DNA of 64,000 nucleotides from Flavobacterium sp. HSC-32F16 (lineage in GTDB: Bacteria > Bacteroidota > Bacteroidia > Flavobacteriales > Flavobacteriaceae): positions 62,001-126,000 of the forward strand of contig NZ_JALKAC010000010.1 of assembly GCF_024171645.1 (NCBI RefSeq), given 5' to 3'. The translations under genes were made by a program, and so were the position numbers. The notes under the pieces were generated by a model. The model ran no database searches and was not told the origin of the DNA. It was given only the letters and a program-made list of their open reading frames with translations. The stretch's first letter is position 1. Every line of letters starts with the position of its first letter. This document shows, piece by piece, positions 18,800-27,001 of the stretch.

Positions 18800-21301
18800 T
18801 TATTTAAAAGCAGTAACAATTAATAATGCCAGACTAGCAAATGCAGTACCTAAACCAGCCCACTCTCCTGCACTCATTTTCTTTGTTTCTGGTTTCTCTG
18901 GAACAACTATCTGAGAATCTGGAGTTACTTTTGGATAAGATCTAAAAAAAAGAAATGACGTAGTAACCGATGCTTTTCCATTAGGATATATAATGTAGGC
19001 TTTCTTTTTCCAGCCTTTACTATCTACACCACCAACAGAGTTTATGTAATATTTAAATCCTTTACCACTTCTATAAGGAATTTCGGACGTAAGCAAAACA
19101 TTACCTGTGACCTTTACCCCTTCATTATATATAGAAACTTCAATTTCATCTCCTGGAAATAAAGTGACATTAGAGTAATGATTTTTATCTTTAACTATTT
19201 TTTCCCAATTAACAGGAATTGTAGAGTATTTCAATTCGTCTCTTAGTTTTTTAGATAACTTAGAACTAAGTGTATCTTTACTTTTAAAATTTGACTCCTC
19301 TGTAATTCCTTCTTTTTTATCTAATGTTTCTTTTTTTTCCAGATTGAGATTTATATTTTCTAATTGTTCAATCTGTTCTTCCTTAATTGGTCTCTTGATT
19401 TTCATACCGTCTAGATTAGCAATAGAAGTAAGTCCTCCCGCTCTCATTACAATATTATAAACTGTTTCTTTTTTGTTTGCTAAAACGTACTTACCTGGAT
19501 AAGTAACGGCACCGCTAACTTTGACCATTTCTGGTTTTTCATAAACTGCCATTCTACGAATATTGATAACATCAAATGGTTTTAAAACAAAGTTTTTAAT
19601 TTGTTCATTATTGCCAGCTGTAATTTCAAGCTCAACTAATTCTATACGTTTTGGATCAGCATCGTCAATTTCATCTGATTTAATCATTCTTGCTATTTCA
19701 ACTCTTTTTGAAGCTGAGCCGGTTAATCCGCCAACCTGAACAACTAAATCATTTAGGGTTAAATTATCAAAATATTCATACTCTCCAGGATTCTTTACTT
19801 CTCCATCAATTGTAATTTTATATTCTTCTCTAAATTCCAATATTGAATAAACAGTAACGATGTCTTCTCTTTTTAACTCAATATCTGCATTTAAATCTCC
19901 AGACATAGCTGCACTTAAATCTACATTTACAATTTCGGTAGTTAAGTCTGTTTTTAGACGAATAACTCTTGCCCTTTTTGTATATGCATCTTCCTTAAGA
20001 CCTTCTGCTCTGGTAACAAGATCCGAAATCCTCATTCCTTCATTATAAGAGTAGTAATCAGGTCTAAAAACTGCGCCTTCAATTTTAATACGATTTTCAA
20101 ATCGATTTAAAATTTTTGTAATTCTAAAAACATCTCCTGATTGTGGCTGATAAGTATTATATTCACTTTCGTTTATATCATGTACCTTAAATTCCTTTCC
20201 TGTCTTTTGCAATACATTTACGGATGCTGTATATGCGAATTCGTTAAATCCAGAAGCATAATTTAATAAATCAGAGAACTTCTCTCCTGCTTTCATTTCA
20301 AAAATCCCTGGGCGCTTTACTTCGCCTTCCACAGTTACTCTTTGACTGTAAGCTGGAATTCGAATTACATCATTTTCTTTTAAACCAACATTATCGGATT
20401 GATCTCCTTTTACTAGAAACCTGTAGATATCAATGTTTTTATAAACTTTATTATTTCTTATTAATTCTATATTTCTGTAACTTCCATTTTTTCCTGGACC
20501 GCCTGCTAAATGCAAAGCATTATAAACTGTTGCCAAAGAAGAGATCGAATAATTGCCTGGTTGTTTACCTCCAACAATTGTTACTTTGATCGTGCGAATT
20601 TGACTTAAACTAACCGCAACTTGTGATTGACCTGATCGAACGGTACTATACACTTTTGCTATTGCTGCTTTTATCTTTTGAGTTGCTGCCTCGATTGACA
20701 AACCAGAAACAGCTATTTGTCCAACATAATCGATGGTTACTTTTCCCTCTACACTAACAGGAATACTAGCATTAAATTCCTGAACTCCATAAACGCTAAC
20801 TTGTAATTCATCTCCAGGTCCTAAAACGTAATTCAAAGGAGTGGCTAATTTCAAATCTGGTTCAAAATTTAAAGTTGGATTATCAAACAACTCTGAACCA
20901 AAAATCAAAGAGTTCAGAGAATCTTTTATTTTTTCATTTTTAATTTTTTCTTGTTTTCTTCCAAACTCAGAATCCTTATCCGCTTTTTTTGATTTATCCT
21001 GATCTTTATCTTTATTTTTGTCCTTTCCTGAAGTGTTCTTTCTTTCGTATTCTGTAACACGAGTTCGTAATTTATCAAATTCTACCTGACTCATTCCTTT
21101 TGATAAAGCCATAGATTCCACATCATTAATAGTCGCTTTATTACTATTTAATTGAGAAACGATTTTTGCGATTTCATCATCTGACAAATAATCTACTTTT
21201 ACAGTACTGAGGTCTTTAGATTTTATAATATCCTGAGCATTTGCATTAAAAGACATTAATAGAACAAAAAACAGAGCAAGAACGTAAGTTATTTTTTTCA
21301 T
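18800..21301 (-). CDS. Large SLBB-domain polysaccharide export protein (Wza-like, 833 aa)
   Basis: An outer-membrane polysaccharide export protein. A signal peptide (residues 1-22, ending NANA) is followed by a Lys/Asp-rich stretch at about 88-112, then the Poly_export domain entry YVLGPGDELQVSVYG (about 158-172). Several SLBB domains follow, each opening with a phrase such as VTVEGEVKRPGIFEMK, ITIDGEVKNPGEYEY or VKVSGAVTYPGKYVL. The C-terminus is a single hydrophobic helix. At 833 residues it is more than three times the size of the Wza-like lipoprotein at 30461. It is paired with the Wzz-like gene downstream and probably forms the exit channel or periplasmic conduit for this operon's product. 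Confidence 0.9.
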   Translation of the reverse strand: MKKITYVLALFFVLLMSFNANAQDIIKSKDLSTVKVDYLSDDEIAKIVSQLNSNKATINDVESMALSKGMSQVEFDKLRTRVTEYERKNTSGKDKNKDKDQDKSKKADKDSEFGRKQEKIKNEKIKDSLNSLIFGSELFDNPTLNFEPDLKLATPLNYVLGPGDELQVSVYGVQEFNASIPVSVEGKVTIDYVGQIAVSGLSIEAATQKIKAAIAKVYSTVRSGQSQVAVSLSQIRTIKVTIVGGKQPGNYSISSLATVYNALHLAGGPGKNGSYRNIELIRNNKVYKNIDIYRFLVKGDQSDNVGLKENDVIRIPAYSQRVTVEGEVKRPGIFEMKAGEKFSDLLNYASGFNEFAYTASVNVLQKTGKEFKVHDINESEYNTYQPQSGDVFRITKILNRFENRIKIEGAVFRPDYYSYNEGMRISDLVTRAEGLKEDAYTKRARVIRLKTDLTTEIVNVDLSAAMSGDLNADIELKREDIVTVYSILEFREEYKITIDGEVKNPGEYEYFDNLTLNDLVVQVGGLTGSASKRVEIARMIKSDEIDDADPKRIELVELEITAGNNEQIKNFVLKPFDVINIRRMAVYEKPEMVKVSGAVTYPGKYVLANKKETVYNIVMRAGGLTSIANLDGMKIKRPIKEEQIEQLENINLNLEKKETLDKKEGITEESNFKSKDTLSSKLSKKLRDELKYSTIPVNWEKIVKDKNHYSNVTLFPGDEIEVSIYNEGVKVTGNVLLTSEIPYRSGKGFKYYINSVGGVDSKGWKKKAYIIYPNGKASVTTSFLFFRSYPKVTPDSQIVVPEKPETKKMSAGEWAGLGTAFASLALLIVTAFK

Positions 21302-21313
21302 ATTGAATTATAA

Positions 21314-21331
21314 TTTAAACTTAGGTTTAAA
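21314..21331 (-). other. Small intercistronic hairpin
   Basis: A perfect 7-bp inverted repeat (tttaaac/gtttaaa) around a 4-base loop lies in the 48-bp spacer between rfbB and the large SLBB export gene. No U-run follows, so it is unlikely to be a terminator. It could be an RNA processing or stability element, or chance in AT-rich DNA. Confidence 0.3.
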
Positions 21332-21349
21332 TATTTTATATTATTTCCG

Positions 21350-22396
21350 TTATGAATATTGCTTTTCATAATAATCTTTATAAGAACCCGATGTTACGTT
21401 TTTTAACCAATCTTCATTATTAAGATACCAATTTATTGTCTTTTCCAGACCTTCTTCAAAAGTAACAGAGGGCTTCCATCCTAGTTCTTTATTTATTTTT
21501 GACGCATCAATTGCATATCGCAAATCGTGACCAGGTCTATCTTTAACATACGTAATCAAGTTTTGAGACGTTCCTGATTCTCTTCCTAATTTTTGATCCA
21601 TTATTTGGCAAAGAAGTTTTACCAAATCAATGTTTTTCCACTCATTAAAACCTCCAATATTATAAGTTTCATGATTTTTTCCTTCATGAAAAACTAAATC
21701 TATAGCAATGGCATGATCTTCGACAAATAACCAATCACGTGTATAATTTCCGTCACCATAGACTGGCAGTGGCTTATTGTTTATAATATTATTTATAAAA
21801 AGAGGGATTAACTTTTCTGGAAAATGATATGAACCATAATTATTTGAACAGTTTGTTAAAACATAAGGCAGACCATAAGTTTCTCCATAAGCTCTAACAA
21901 AATGATCAGAACTCGCTTTGGAGGCAGAGTATGGAGAATTTGGATCATAAGCGGTAGTTTCAGTAAATAGCCCTTCAGCTCCTAAAGATCCATATACTTC
22001 ATCTGTACTAATATGATAAAACCTCTTTCCTTCAAAATTCCCTTTCCATTGTTTTTTTGCTGCATTTAGCAAGTTCATGGTTCCAATAACATTGGTCTTT
22101 ACAAATGCTAATGGATCTTCAATAGAACGGTCAACATGTGATTCAGCCGCTAAATGTAAAACTCCATCAAAATTATGTTTTGAAAAAAGATTGTCTATGA
22201 AATTTTCATCAACAATGTCTCCTTTTATAAAAGTATAATTTGATTTATTTTCAATATCTTTTATATTTTCTAAATTTCCCGCGTATGTTAGTGCATCTAA
22301 ATTATAAATTTGATATTCCGGATATTTATTTACGAAACGTCTTACTACATGAGACCCAATAAAACCAGCTCCGCCAGTTATAAGAATTTTTTTCAT
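21350..22396 (-). CDS. rfbB: dTDP-glucose 4,6-dehydratase
   Basis: A 348-residue extended SDR enzyme that forms dTDP-4-keto-6-deoxyglucose. The NAD motif GGAGFIGSHVVRRF is at residues 7-20. The catalytic HISTDEVYGSLG and the YSASKASSDHFVRAYGETY segment with the YxxxK pair are intact, and NCSNNYGSYHFPEKLIP is diagnostic for RmlB/RfbB. Its product feeds the FdtA/FdtB cassette at 15245-17706 and the rfbC at the left edge. The thymidylyltransferase RfbA is not in the window and may lie beyond the left end. Confidence 0.95.
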   Translation of the reverse strand: MKKILITGGAGFIGSHVVRRFVNKYPEYQIYNLDALTYAGNLENIKDIENKSNYTFIKGDIVDENFIDNLFSKHNFDGVLHLAAESHVDRSIEDPLAFVKTNVIGTMNLLNAAKKQWKGNFEGKRFYHISTDEVYGSLGAEGLFTETTAYDPNSPYSASKASSDHFVRAYGETYGLPYVLTNCSNNYGSYHFPEKLIPLFINNIINNKPLPVYGDGNYTRDWLFVEDHAIAIDLVFHEGKNHETYNIGGFNEWKNIDLVKLLCQIMDQKLGRESGTSQNLITYVKDRPGHDLRYAIDASKINKELGWKPSVTFEEGLEKTINWYLNNEDWLKNVTSGSYKDYYEKQYS

Positions 22397-22408
22397 CTTA
22401 AACCTAGA

Positions 22409-23416
22409 TTAATTTAATAAATCTGAATTTTGTTTTTCTAATGCACTGTACACATCTTTTACGTCTTGTGAATTTTCCTTTTGCAAAATTAAATTTGCAG
22501 TTTGTGTATGTACAAATATGGTATTTCTCAATCCTAAAAAAGTAGTATGACTGTCACATCCTATAACCATATTTCCATTTGCGTCAATTGGATGCCCTTT
22601 AGAAACTAAATATTCATAAACAGACTCAAAAGAGCCTAGATCCGACCAAGAAAATGAAGCCGGAACTACTTTAATTTTTTTGCTTCGTTCCATTACAGCA
22701 TAATCAATACTAATTGAAGGGATTTGCATTGATAAATCAAAATCTAAGAATCCTTCTTTCGAGGCTTCCCAAACTTCTTTAGATTTTTCATAAACATCTG
22801 GCTGAAATTGTTTTAATTCCTCTAAAAGAACTCCTGCTTTGAAACAGAACATACCACTGTTCCACAAAAAGTTGCCTCTTGCTATAAATTCTTTTGCAGT
22901 AGTTTCATTGGGTTTTTCACGGAATGAGATTACTTTATCTCCTTTGGACTCAATATAACCGTATCCTGTTTCAGGTTTCGTTGGAATAATTCCAAATGTT
23001 ACTATATACCCTTCTTTTGCTTTTAAAACAGCTTCCTGAATGGCATTATTATAATCATCCATTTTATCAATAATATGATCAGAAGGAGTGATAATTAAAA
23101 CATCGTCAGGATTAGATGCAAAAGCAGCAAATGCAATTGCAGCTGCAGTATTTCTAGGCGTGGCTTCTACAATATTCAAATAAGCAGTCTTGGTTTTATC
23201 CATTACTTTCCCACTTAAATGATGATTATCTACATTTCCTACCACCATAACTTTATCAGCTAAATGACTATTTCTTTCAACAGTCATCTCAAATAAAGAT
23301 TTATTTTCAAATATCTCCAAATATTGCTTTGGCTGGCTTTTACGAGAAAGCGGCCATAACCTACTTCCTACTCCACCAGTTAAAATTACATGTATGATTG
23401 AATTGTTATTTTCCAT
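22409..23416 (-). CDS. manC: Mannose-1-phosphate guanylyltransferase (GDP-mannose pyrophosphorylase)
   Basis: A 335-residue nucleotidyltransferase. The pyrophosphorylase signature GGVGSRLWPLSRKSQPKQYL starts at about residue 14, ATPRNTAAAIA and TPSDHII follow, and FREKPNETTAKEF is the sugar-binding region. It makes GDP-mannose from Man-1-P and GTP. It lacks the C-terminal isomerase domain found in long bifunctional ManC/AlgA proteins, so phosphomannose isomerase must be encoded elsewhere. It lies 12 bp from rfbB in the same operon. Confidence 0.92.
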   Translation of the reverse strand: MENNNSIIHVILTGGVGSRLWPLSRKSQPKQYLEIFENKSLFEMTVERNSHLADKVMVVGNVDNHHLSGKVMDKTKTAYLNIVEATPRNTAAAIAFAAFASNPDDVLIITPSDHIIDKMDDYNNAIQEAVLKAKEGYIVTFGIIPTKPETGYGYIESKGDKVISFREKPNETTAKEFIARGNFLWNSGMFCFKAGVLLEELKQFQPDVYEKSKEVWEASKEGFLDFDLSMQIPSISIDYAVMERSKKIKVVPASFSWSDLGSFESVYEYLVSKGHPIDANGNMVIGCDSHTTFLGLRNTIFVHTQTANLILQKENSQDVKDVYSALEKQNSDLLN

Positions 23417-23448
23417 TAAGTATTAAATTTAAAAAGAAGTCAGAGTAA

Positions 23449-24738
23449 TTACAGTCTGTTATCTGCAATTGTTCCCAAAACTCCTTTTACATCATATAAC
23501 AAACTATTTTCTTTTTGCAATTGTGAAAAATTTAATTTCAAAAATTCTTTGTGTGCTACTCCTAAAACTATAGCATCAAATTTTTCTATTGGTAAAGAAT
23601 TAATAGTTTCTAGTTTGTACTCTTTTTTAACCTCTTCAACATTTGCTAAAGGATCATAAATTGTAACTACTATTCCGTATTCTTTTAATGCTTTTATTAC
23701 ATCAACTATTTTGGTATTTCTAACATCAGGACAGTTTTCTTTAAATGTAATTCCAAGCATTAATAAATTAGCGCCATTCACTGAAACGCCTTTTTTAATC
23801 ATTAATTTCACAATCTGAGAGGCTACATACTCTCCCATACTGTCATTCAAACGTCTTCCTGCCAAAATTATTTCGGGATGATATCCAAATTCCTGTGCTC
23901 TTTGTGCCAAATAGTAAGGATCTACACCTATACAATGTCCACCAACGAGACCCGGTTTAAATGGCAGAAAATTCCATTTTGTAGCAGCAGCAGTTAAAAC
24001 CTCCTGTGTATCGATATTCATTAAATTGAAAATCTTAGCTAATTCATTTACAAAAGCGATATTTATATCACGTTGAGAGTTCTCAATTACTTTTGCGGCT
24101 TCGGCTACTTTTATTGACGGAGCTAAATGAGTTCCTGCAAGTATAACAGATTTATATAATTCATCTACTTTTAAACCTATTTCAGGTGTTGAGCCCGAAG
24201 TAACTTTTAAAATTTTTTCTACAGTATGTTCTTTGTCTCCCGGATTTATTCTTTCTGGTGAATATCCTGCAAAAAAATCTTCATTAAACTTCAAACCTGA
24301 AACCTTTTCTAAAACTGGAACACATTGTTCTTCTGTAACGCCGGGGTAAACTGTTGATTCATAAATCACAATATCTCCCTTTTTAAGTATTTTCCCAACT
24401 GATTCGCTGGACTTATACAACGGTGTTAGGTCAGGACGATTATTTTTATCAACTGGAGTTGGAACTGTTATGATGAAATAATTACAATTTGTAATATCTT
24501 CAAGTTTATTTGTACAATATAATCCAATCCCAGCATTTTGATTATTAACCAATACACTTTTTAAGGTTTCAGAATCAATCTCTAAAGTTGTGTCTACTCC
24601 GGAATTTAAACTTTCAACCCTTGTTTCATTTATATCAAATCCAACAACTGGATATTTTGTAGCGAATAATCTTGCTAAAGGCAAACCAACATAACCTAAA
24701 CCAATCACAGCTATTTTTATGTTTTGTTCCAATTTCAT
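23449..24738 (-). CDS. UDP-HexNAc 6-dehydrogenase (WbpO/TviB/VipA-like nucleotide sugar dehydrogenase)
   Basis: A 429-residue nucleotide-sugar dehydrogenase that oxidises C6 to a uronate. The NAD-binding motif VIGLGYVGLPLARLF is at residues 11-25, and the catalytic cysteine is C269 in GLVGGHCIGVDPYYLA. The C-terminal FKENCPDVRNTKIVDVI and YDPLANVEEVKKEY segments follow the TviB/WbpO branch that acts on UDP-GalNAc or UDP-GlcNAc, unlike the UDP-glucose enzyme at 25588. The matching C4 epimerase is at 27002. It is the first gene after the promoter at 24829-24859 and therefore heads the downstream operon. Confidence 0.87.
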   Translation of the reverse strand: MKLEQNIKIAVIGLGYVGLPLARLFATKYPVVGFDINETRVESLNSGVDTTLEIDSETLKSVLVNNQNAGIGLYCTNKLEDITNCNYFIITVPTPVDKNNRPDLTPLYKSSESVGKILKKGDIVIYESTVYPGVTEEQCVPVLEKVSGLKFNEDFFAGYSPERINPGDKEHTVEKILKVTSGSTPEIGLKVDELYKSVILAGTHLAPSIKVAEAAKVIENSQRDINIAFVNELAKIFNLMNIDTQEVLTAAATKWNFLPFKPGLVGGHCIGVDPYYLAQRAQEFGYHPEIILAGRRLNDSMGEYVASQIVKLMIKKGVSVNGANLLMLGITFKENCPDVRNTKIVDVIKALKEYGIVVTIYDPLANVEEVKKEYKLETINSLPIEKFDAIVLGVAHKEFLKLNFSQLQKENSLLYDVKGVLGTIADNRL

Positions 24739-24765
24739 TACTTTTTTTAAATTTCAGTCACTAAA

Positions 24766-24807
24766 ACTCACGGCTTCGCCCTTCTGAGTCACAAACCTTT
24801 GCCTCAG
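24766..24807 (-). promoter_or_regulatory. Operon leader with two mutually exclusive hairpins (candidate attenuator)
   Basis: The leader of the 23449 operon contains two stems that share bases. Stem A pairs ctgag (24784-24788) with ctcag (24803-24807). Stem B pairs actca (24766-24770) with tgagt (24785-24789), with an inner ggc-ttc-gcc stem at 24772-24780. Read on the minus strand, A comes first and B second, and both cannot form together because they compete for 24784-24789. Stem B is followed by a short run of U. The NusG-like gene lies directly upstream, so regulated read-through is a reasonable inference. Confidence 0.5.
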
Positions 24808-24828
24808 ATGCCCTAAAATCATTTTCGG

Positions 24829-24859
24829 CAAATATAAGATATTCACATTACTTAATCAA
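24829..24859 (-). promoter_or_regulatory. Promoter of the polysaccharide operon
   Basis: On the minus strand TTG (24857-24859), 20 bases, then TATATTTG (24829-24836) matches the Bacteroidota housekeeping consensus TTG-N17-23-TAnnTTTG exactly. Transcription should begin near 24822, leaving a leader of about 85 nt before the ATG at 24738. Confidence 0.75.
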
Positions 24860-24956
24860 TACGGTTTCCCGTATAACTAAAAAGAAATCGTATTAATTTT
24901 TTCCAAAAAAAACAAAAGACTCTTAATCAGTGAATAAAGATTTTATTTACAAATAA

Positions 24957-24997
24957 AAAGAGAGCATAAAACATTAAATAATGATTAAACTCTCTTT
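24957..24997 (-). terminator. Terminator after the NusG-like gene
   Basis: aaagagag (24957-24964) pairs with ctctcttt (24990-24997) and is followed on the minus strand by a T-rich run. It lies 33 bp past the stop of the NusG-like gene. The loop is long (25 bases), so it is weaker than a classic intrinsic terminator. A second small stem (gtttc/gaaac, 25009-25025) sits between it and the stop codon. Confidence 0.55.
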
Positions 24998-25029
24998 ATA
25001 TTTAATATGTTTCCTATTTAGAAACGGAA

Positions 25030-25494
25030 TTATTTATATTTTATTTTCAAAACACAGCCTAATGATTCAAGAACTAAAATATAATGTGTTTTTGAGACCT
25101 CCTGAACTATTGCATTTTGATTACTAAATACTCCTTTTTCTAGTTTAATTCTATCTCCAACCTGTATCTGCGTTACTGATACATCTGCAATATTTGATGC
25201 ATTTAAACTATTTTTAATTACAGTTATTTCCTCATCACGCACAATTGCAGGTTTTCCTAACCAAAATAAATACCTTACAACTCCTGCAATCTGAAAAACA
25301 GAATTTCTATCTATATCTTGTAACTGTACAAAAACATAGGAATTAAAAAGCGGTACTTCAACTTTTTTCTTTCTGTCAGACCATTCCTTAACCTGAGTAA
25401 TTAATGGACAATAACACTCAATTCCTATTTGAGTAAGTTTTTCGGCTACTTTTTTCTCCCATTTCGGTTTTGTATATACTACATACCAATTCAT
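25030..25494 (-). CDS. NusG-like transcription elongation/antitermination factor (UpxY/RfaH type)
   Basis: A 154-residue NusG paralogue. The NGN domain covers about residues 1-95 (MNWYVVYTKPKWEKKVAEKL, NSYVFVQLQDIDR, VVRYLFWLG), and a KOW-type segment is at about 111-135 (QVGDRIKLEKGVFSNQ). The short size and the place inside a polysaccharide locus match the UpxY proteins of Bacteroides capsule operons and, more loosely, RfaH. These bind RNA polymerase and let it read through the leader of one particular operon. Directly downstream lie a terminator, a new promoter and a structured leader. The gene itself is the last of the wza-wzc operon. Confidence 0.88.
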   Translation of the reverse strand: MNWYVVYTKPKWEKKVAEKLTQIGIECYCPLITQVKEWSDRKKKVEVPLFNSYVFVQLQDIDRNSVFQIAGVVRYLFWLGKPAIVRDEEITVIKNSLNASNIADVSVTQIQVGDRIKLEKGVFSNQNAIVQEVSKTHYILVLESLGCVLKIKYK

Positions 25495-25503
25495 AATTTT
25501 TGC

Positions 25504-25566
25504 TTATCTTGAAAATAAAATTCTTTTATCAGCCTCTGCAATATCTTCATTTCCATATTTAAAATT
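25504..25566 (-). pseudogene. Possible remnant of a coding sequence
   Basis: The 93-bp spacer between the UDP-glucose dehydrogenase and the NusG-like gene contains 20 codons reading NFKYGNEDIAEADKRILFSR before a stop. The composition looks like the C-terminus of a real soluble protein, but a TGA directly precedes it and no start codon is available in frame. In another frame a 21-codon reading (ATG at 25554-25556) ends by overlapping the ATG of the NusG-like gene and could be a leader peptide. Both readings are tentative. Confidence 0.25.
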
Positions 25567-25587
25567 TCACCTCAATTTATCGGTCAA

Positions 25588-26979
25588 TTACGAACCAATT
25601 GCGCTATATACAAATCCAATAGACTGTAATTCTTTTGCATTCAAAATATTTCTTCCGTCAAAAACAAAAGCAGGCTTATGCATAGACTCATAGATCTTCT
25701 GCCAATCGTAAGTGGTAAACTCATCCCACTCTGTTAATACTGCTATTGCATGCGAATCTTTACAAGCTTCATAAGCATTTTCAAACACTGTTACCGCCTT
25801 AGCATTTTGTTCTGCATTTCTTGTCTCTAAATAATCTAAATCGCCAAGCATCTTCTTTCTTGAAACTTTCGGATCATAAACAGAAATTTTGGCTTGTTCA
25901 TTAATTAAATCATCAGCTACATAAATCGCAGCTGACTCTCTTGTATCGTTTGTATCTTTTTTAAAAGCCCAGCCTAGAAATGTAATTTTTTTATCGGCTA
26001 CTGTGTTATATAACGTCTGAACAATTTTATTTGAGAATCTTCTTTTTTGATGATCATTCATAATAATTACCTGCTCCCAATAATCTGCAACTTCATTTAA
26101 ACCGTACGATTTAGCAATATAAACCAAGTTTAAGATATCTTTTTGAAAACATGAACCTCCAAAACCGACAGAAGCTTTTAAGAATTTTGGCCCTATCCTG
26201 CTATCCATACCAATTGCTCTTGCAACTTCATTCACATCTGCACCTGTTTTTTCACATAATTCAGACATTGCATTAATTGAAGATATACGTTGTGCTAAAA
26301 AAGCATTTGCGGTTAGTTTTGACAATTCCGAAGACCAAACATTCGTAGTTAATATTTTATCTTTGGAAACCCAATTTGCATAAACATCAACTAAAGCATT
26401 AATTGCAACTTCACCATCTGGAGTAGAATCTCCGCCAATTAAAATTCGATCTGGATTTAATAAATCTGCAACTGCAGTTCCTTCTGCTAAAAACTCTGGA
26501 TTTGACAAAATCTGAAACTGAACACCATTTCCAGTATTATCTAATATACTTTTAATTGCCTCGGCAGTTCTAACAGGTAAAGTTGACTTTTCAACAACAA
26601 TTTTATTCTGTTTTGCAACTTTCGCAATTTGTCTGGCACATAGCTCAATGTATTTCAAATCAGCTGCCATCCCTTTTCCTTTACCATAAGTTTTGGTTGG
26701 TGTATTTACCGATATAAAAATAACCTGAGCTTCATCAATTGCCTTTTCTACGTTTGTTGAAAAAAACAAATTTCTTCCTCTTGCTTCTGCTACAATTTCT
26801 GAAAGTCCCGGCTCATAAATAGGAATATTGTCAGTATTCGGGTCATTCCAATCATTTATTCTTTGTTCATTCAAGTCTACAACCGTAACTTGAATATGGG
26901 GACATTTTTGAGCAATTACTGCCATTGTTGGACCTCCAACATAACCAGCACCAATACAGCAAATTTTTGTAATTTCCAT
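25588..26979 (-). CDS. UDP-glucose 6-dehydrogenase, eukaryote-like type
   Basis: A 463-residue UDP-glucose dehydrogenase producing UDP-glucuronate. The NAD motif CCIGAGYVGGPTMAVIA is at residues 7-23, and the catalytic cysteine C277 is in VGFGGSCFQKD. The opening, the IPIYEPGL stretch and the total length resemble animal and plant UGDH closely and differ from the shorter bacterial Ugd/TuaD type and from the dehydrogenase at 23449. It belongs to the operon headed by the Wza-like lipoprotein and supplies an acidic sugar. Confidence 0.92.
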   Translation of the reverse strand: MEITKICCIGAGYVGGPTMAVIAQKCPHIQVTVVDLNEQRINDWNDPNTDNIPIYEPGLSEIVAEARGRNLFFSTNVEKAIDEAQVIFISVNTPTKTYGKGKGMAADLKYIELCARQIAKVAKQNKIVVEKSTLPVRTAEAIKSILDNTGNGVQFQILSNPEFLAEGTAVADLLNPDRILIGGDSTPDGEVAINALVDVYANWVSKDKILTTNVWSSELSKLTANAFLAQRISSINAMSELCEKTGADVNEVARAIGMDSRIGPKFLKASVGFGGSCFQKDILNLVYIAKSYGLNEVADYWEQVIIMNDHQKRRFSNKIVQTLYNTVADKKITFLGWAFKKDTNDTRESAAIYVADDLINEQAKISVYDPKVSRKKMLGDLDYLETRNAEQNAKAVTVFENAYEACKDSHAIAVLTEWDEFTTYDWQKIYESMHKPAFVFDGRNILNAKELQSIGFVYSAIGS

Positions 26980-27001
26980 TTACTATCTTATTATCTTATT
27001 T

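Noticed and set aside
18793..18819. Longer TTG start for the Wzz-like gene
   Set aside because: It would overlap the SLBB export gene by 20 bp, while an ATG lies 8 bp past that gene's stop.
24766..24790. Resemblance of the leader to the RfaH ops element (GGCGGTAGCGTG)
   Set aside because: Only a few scattered bases agree and the ops element is known from Proteobacteria; the match is probably chance.
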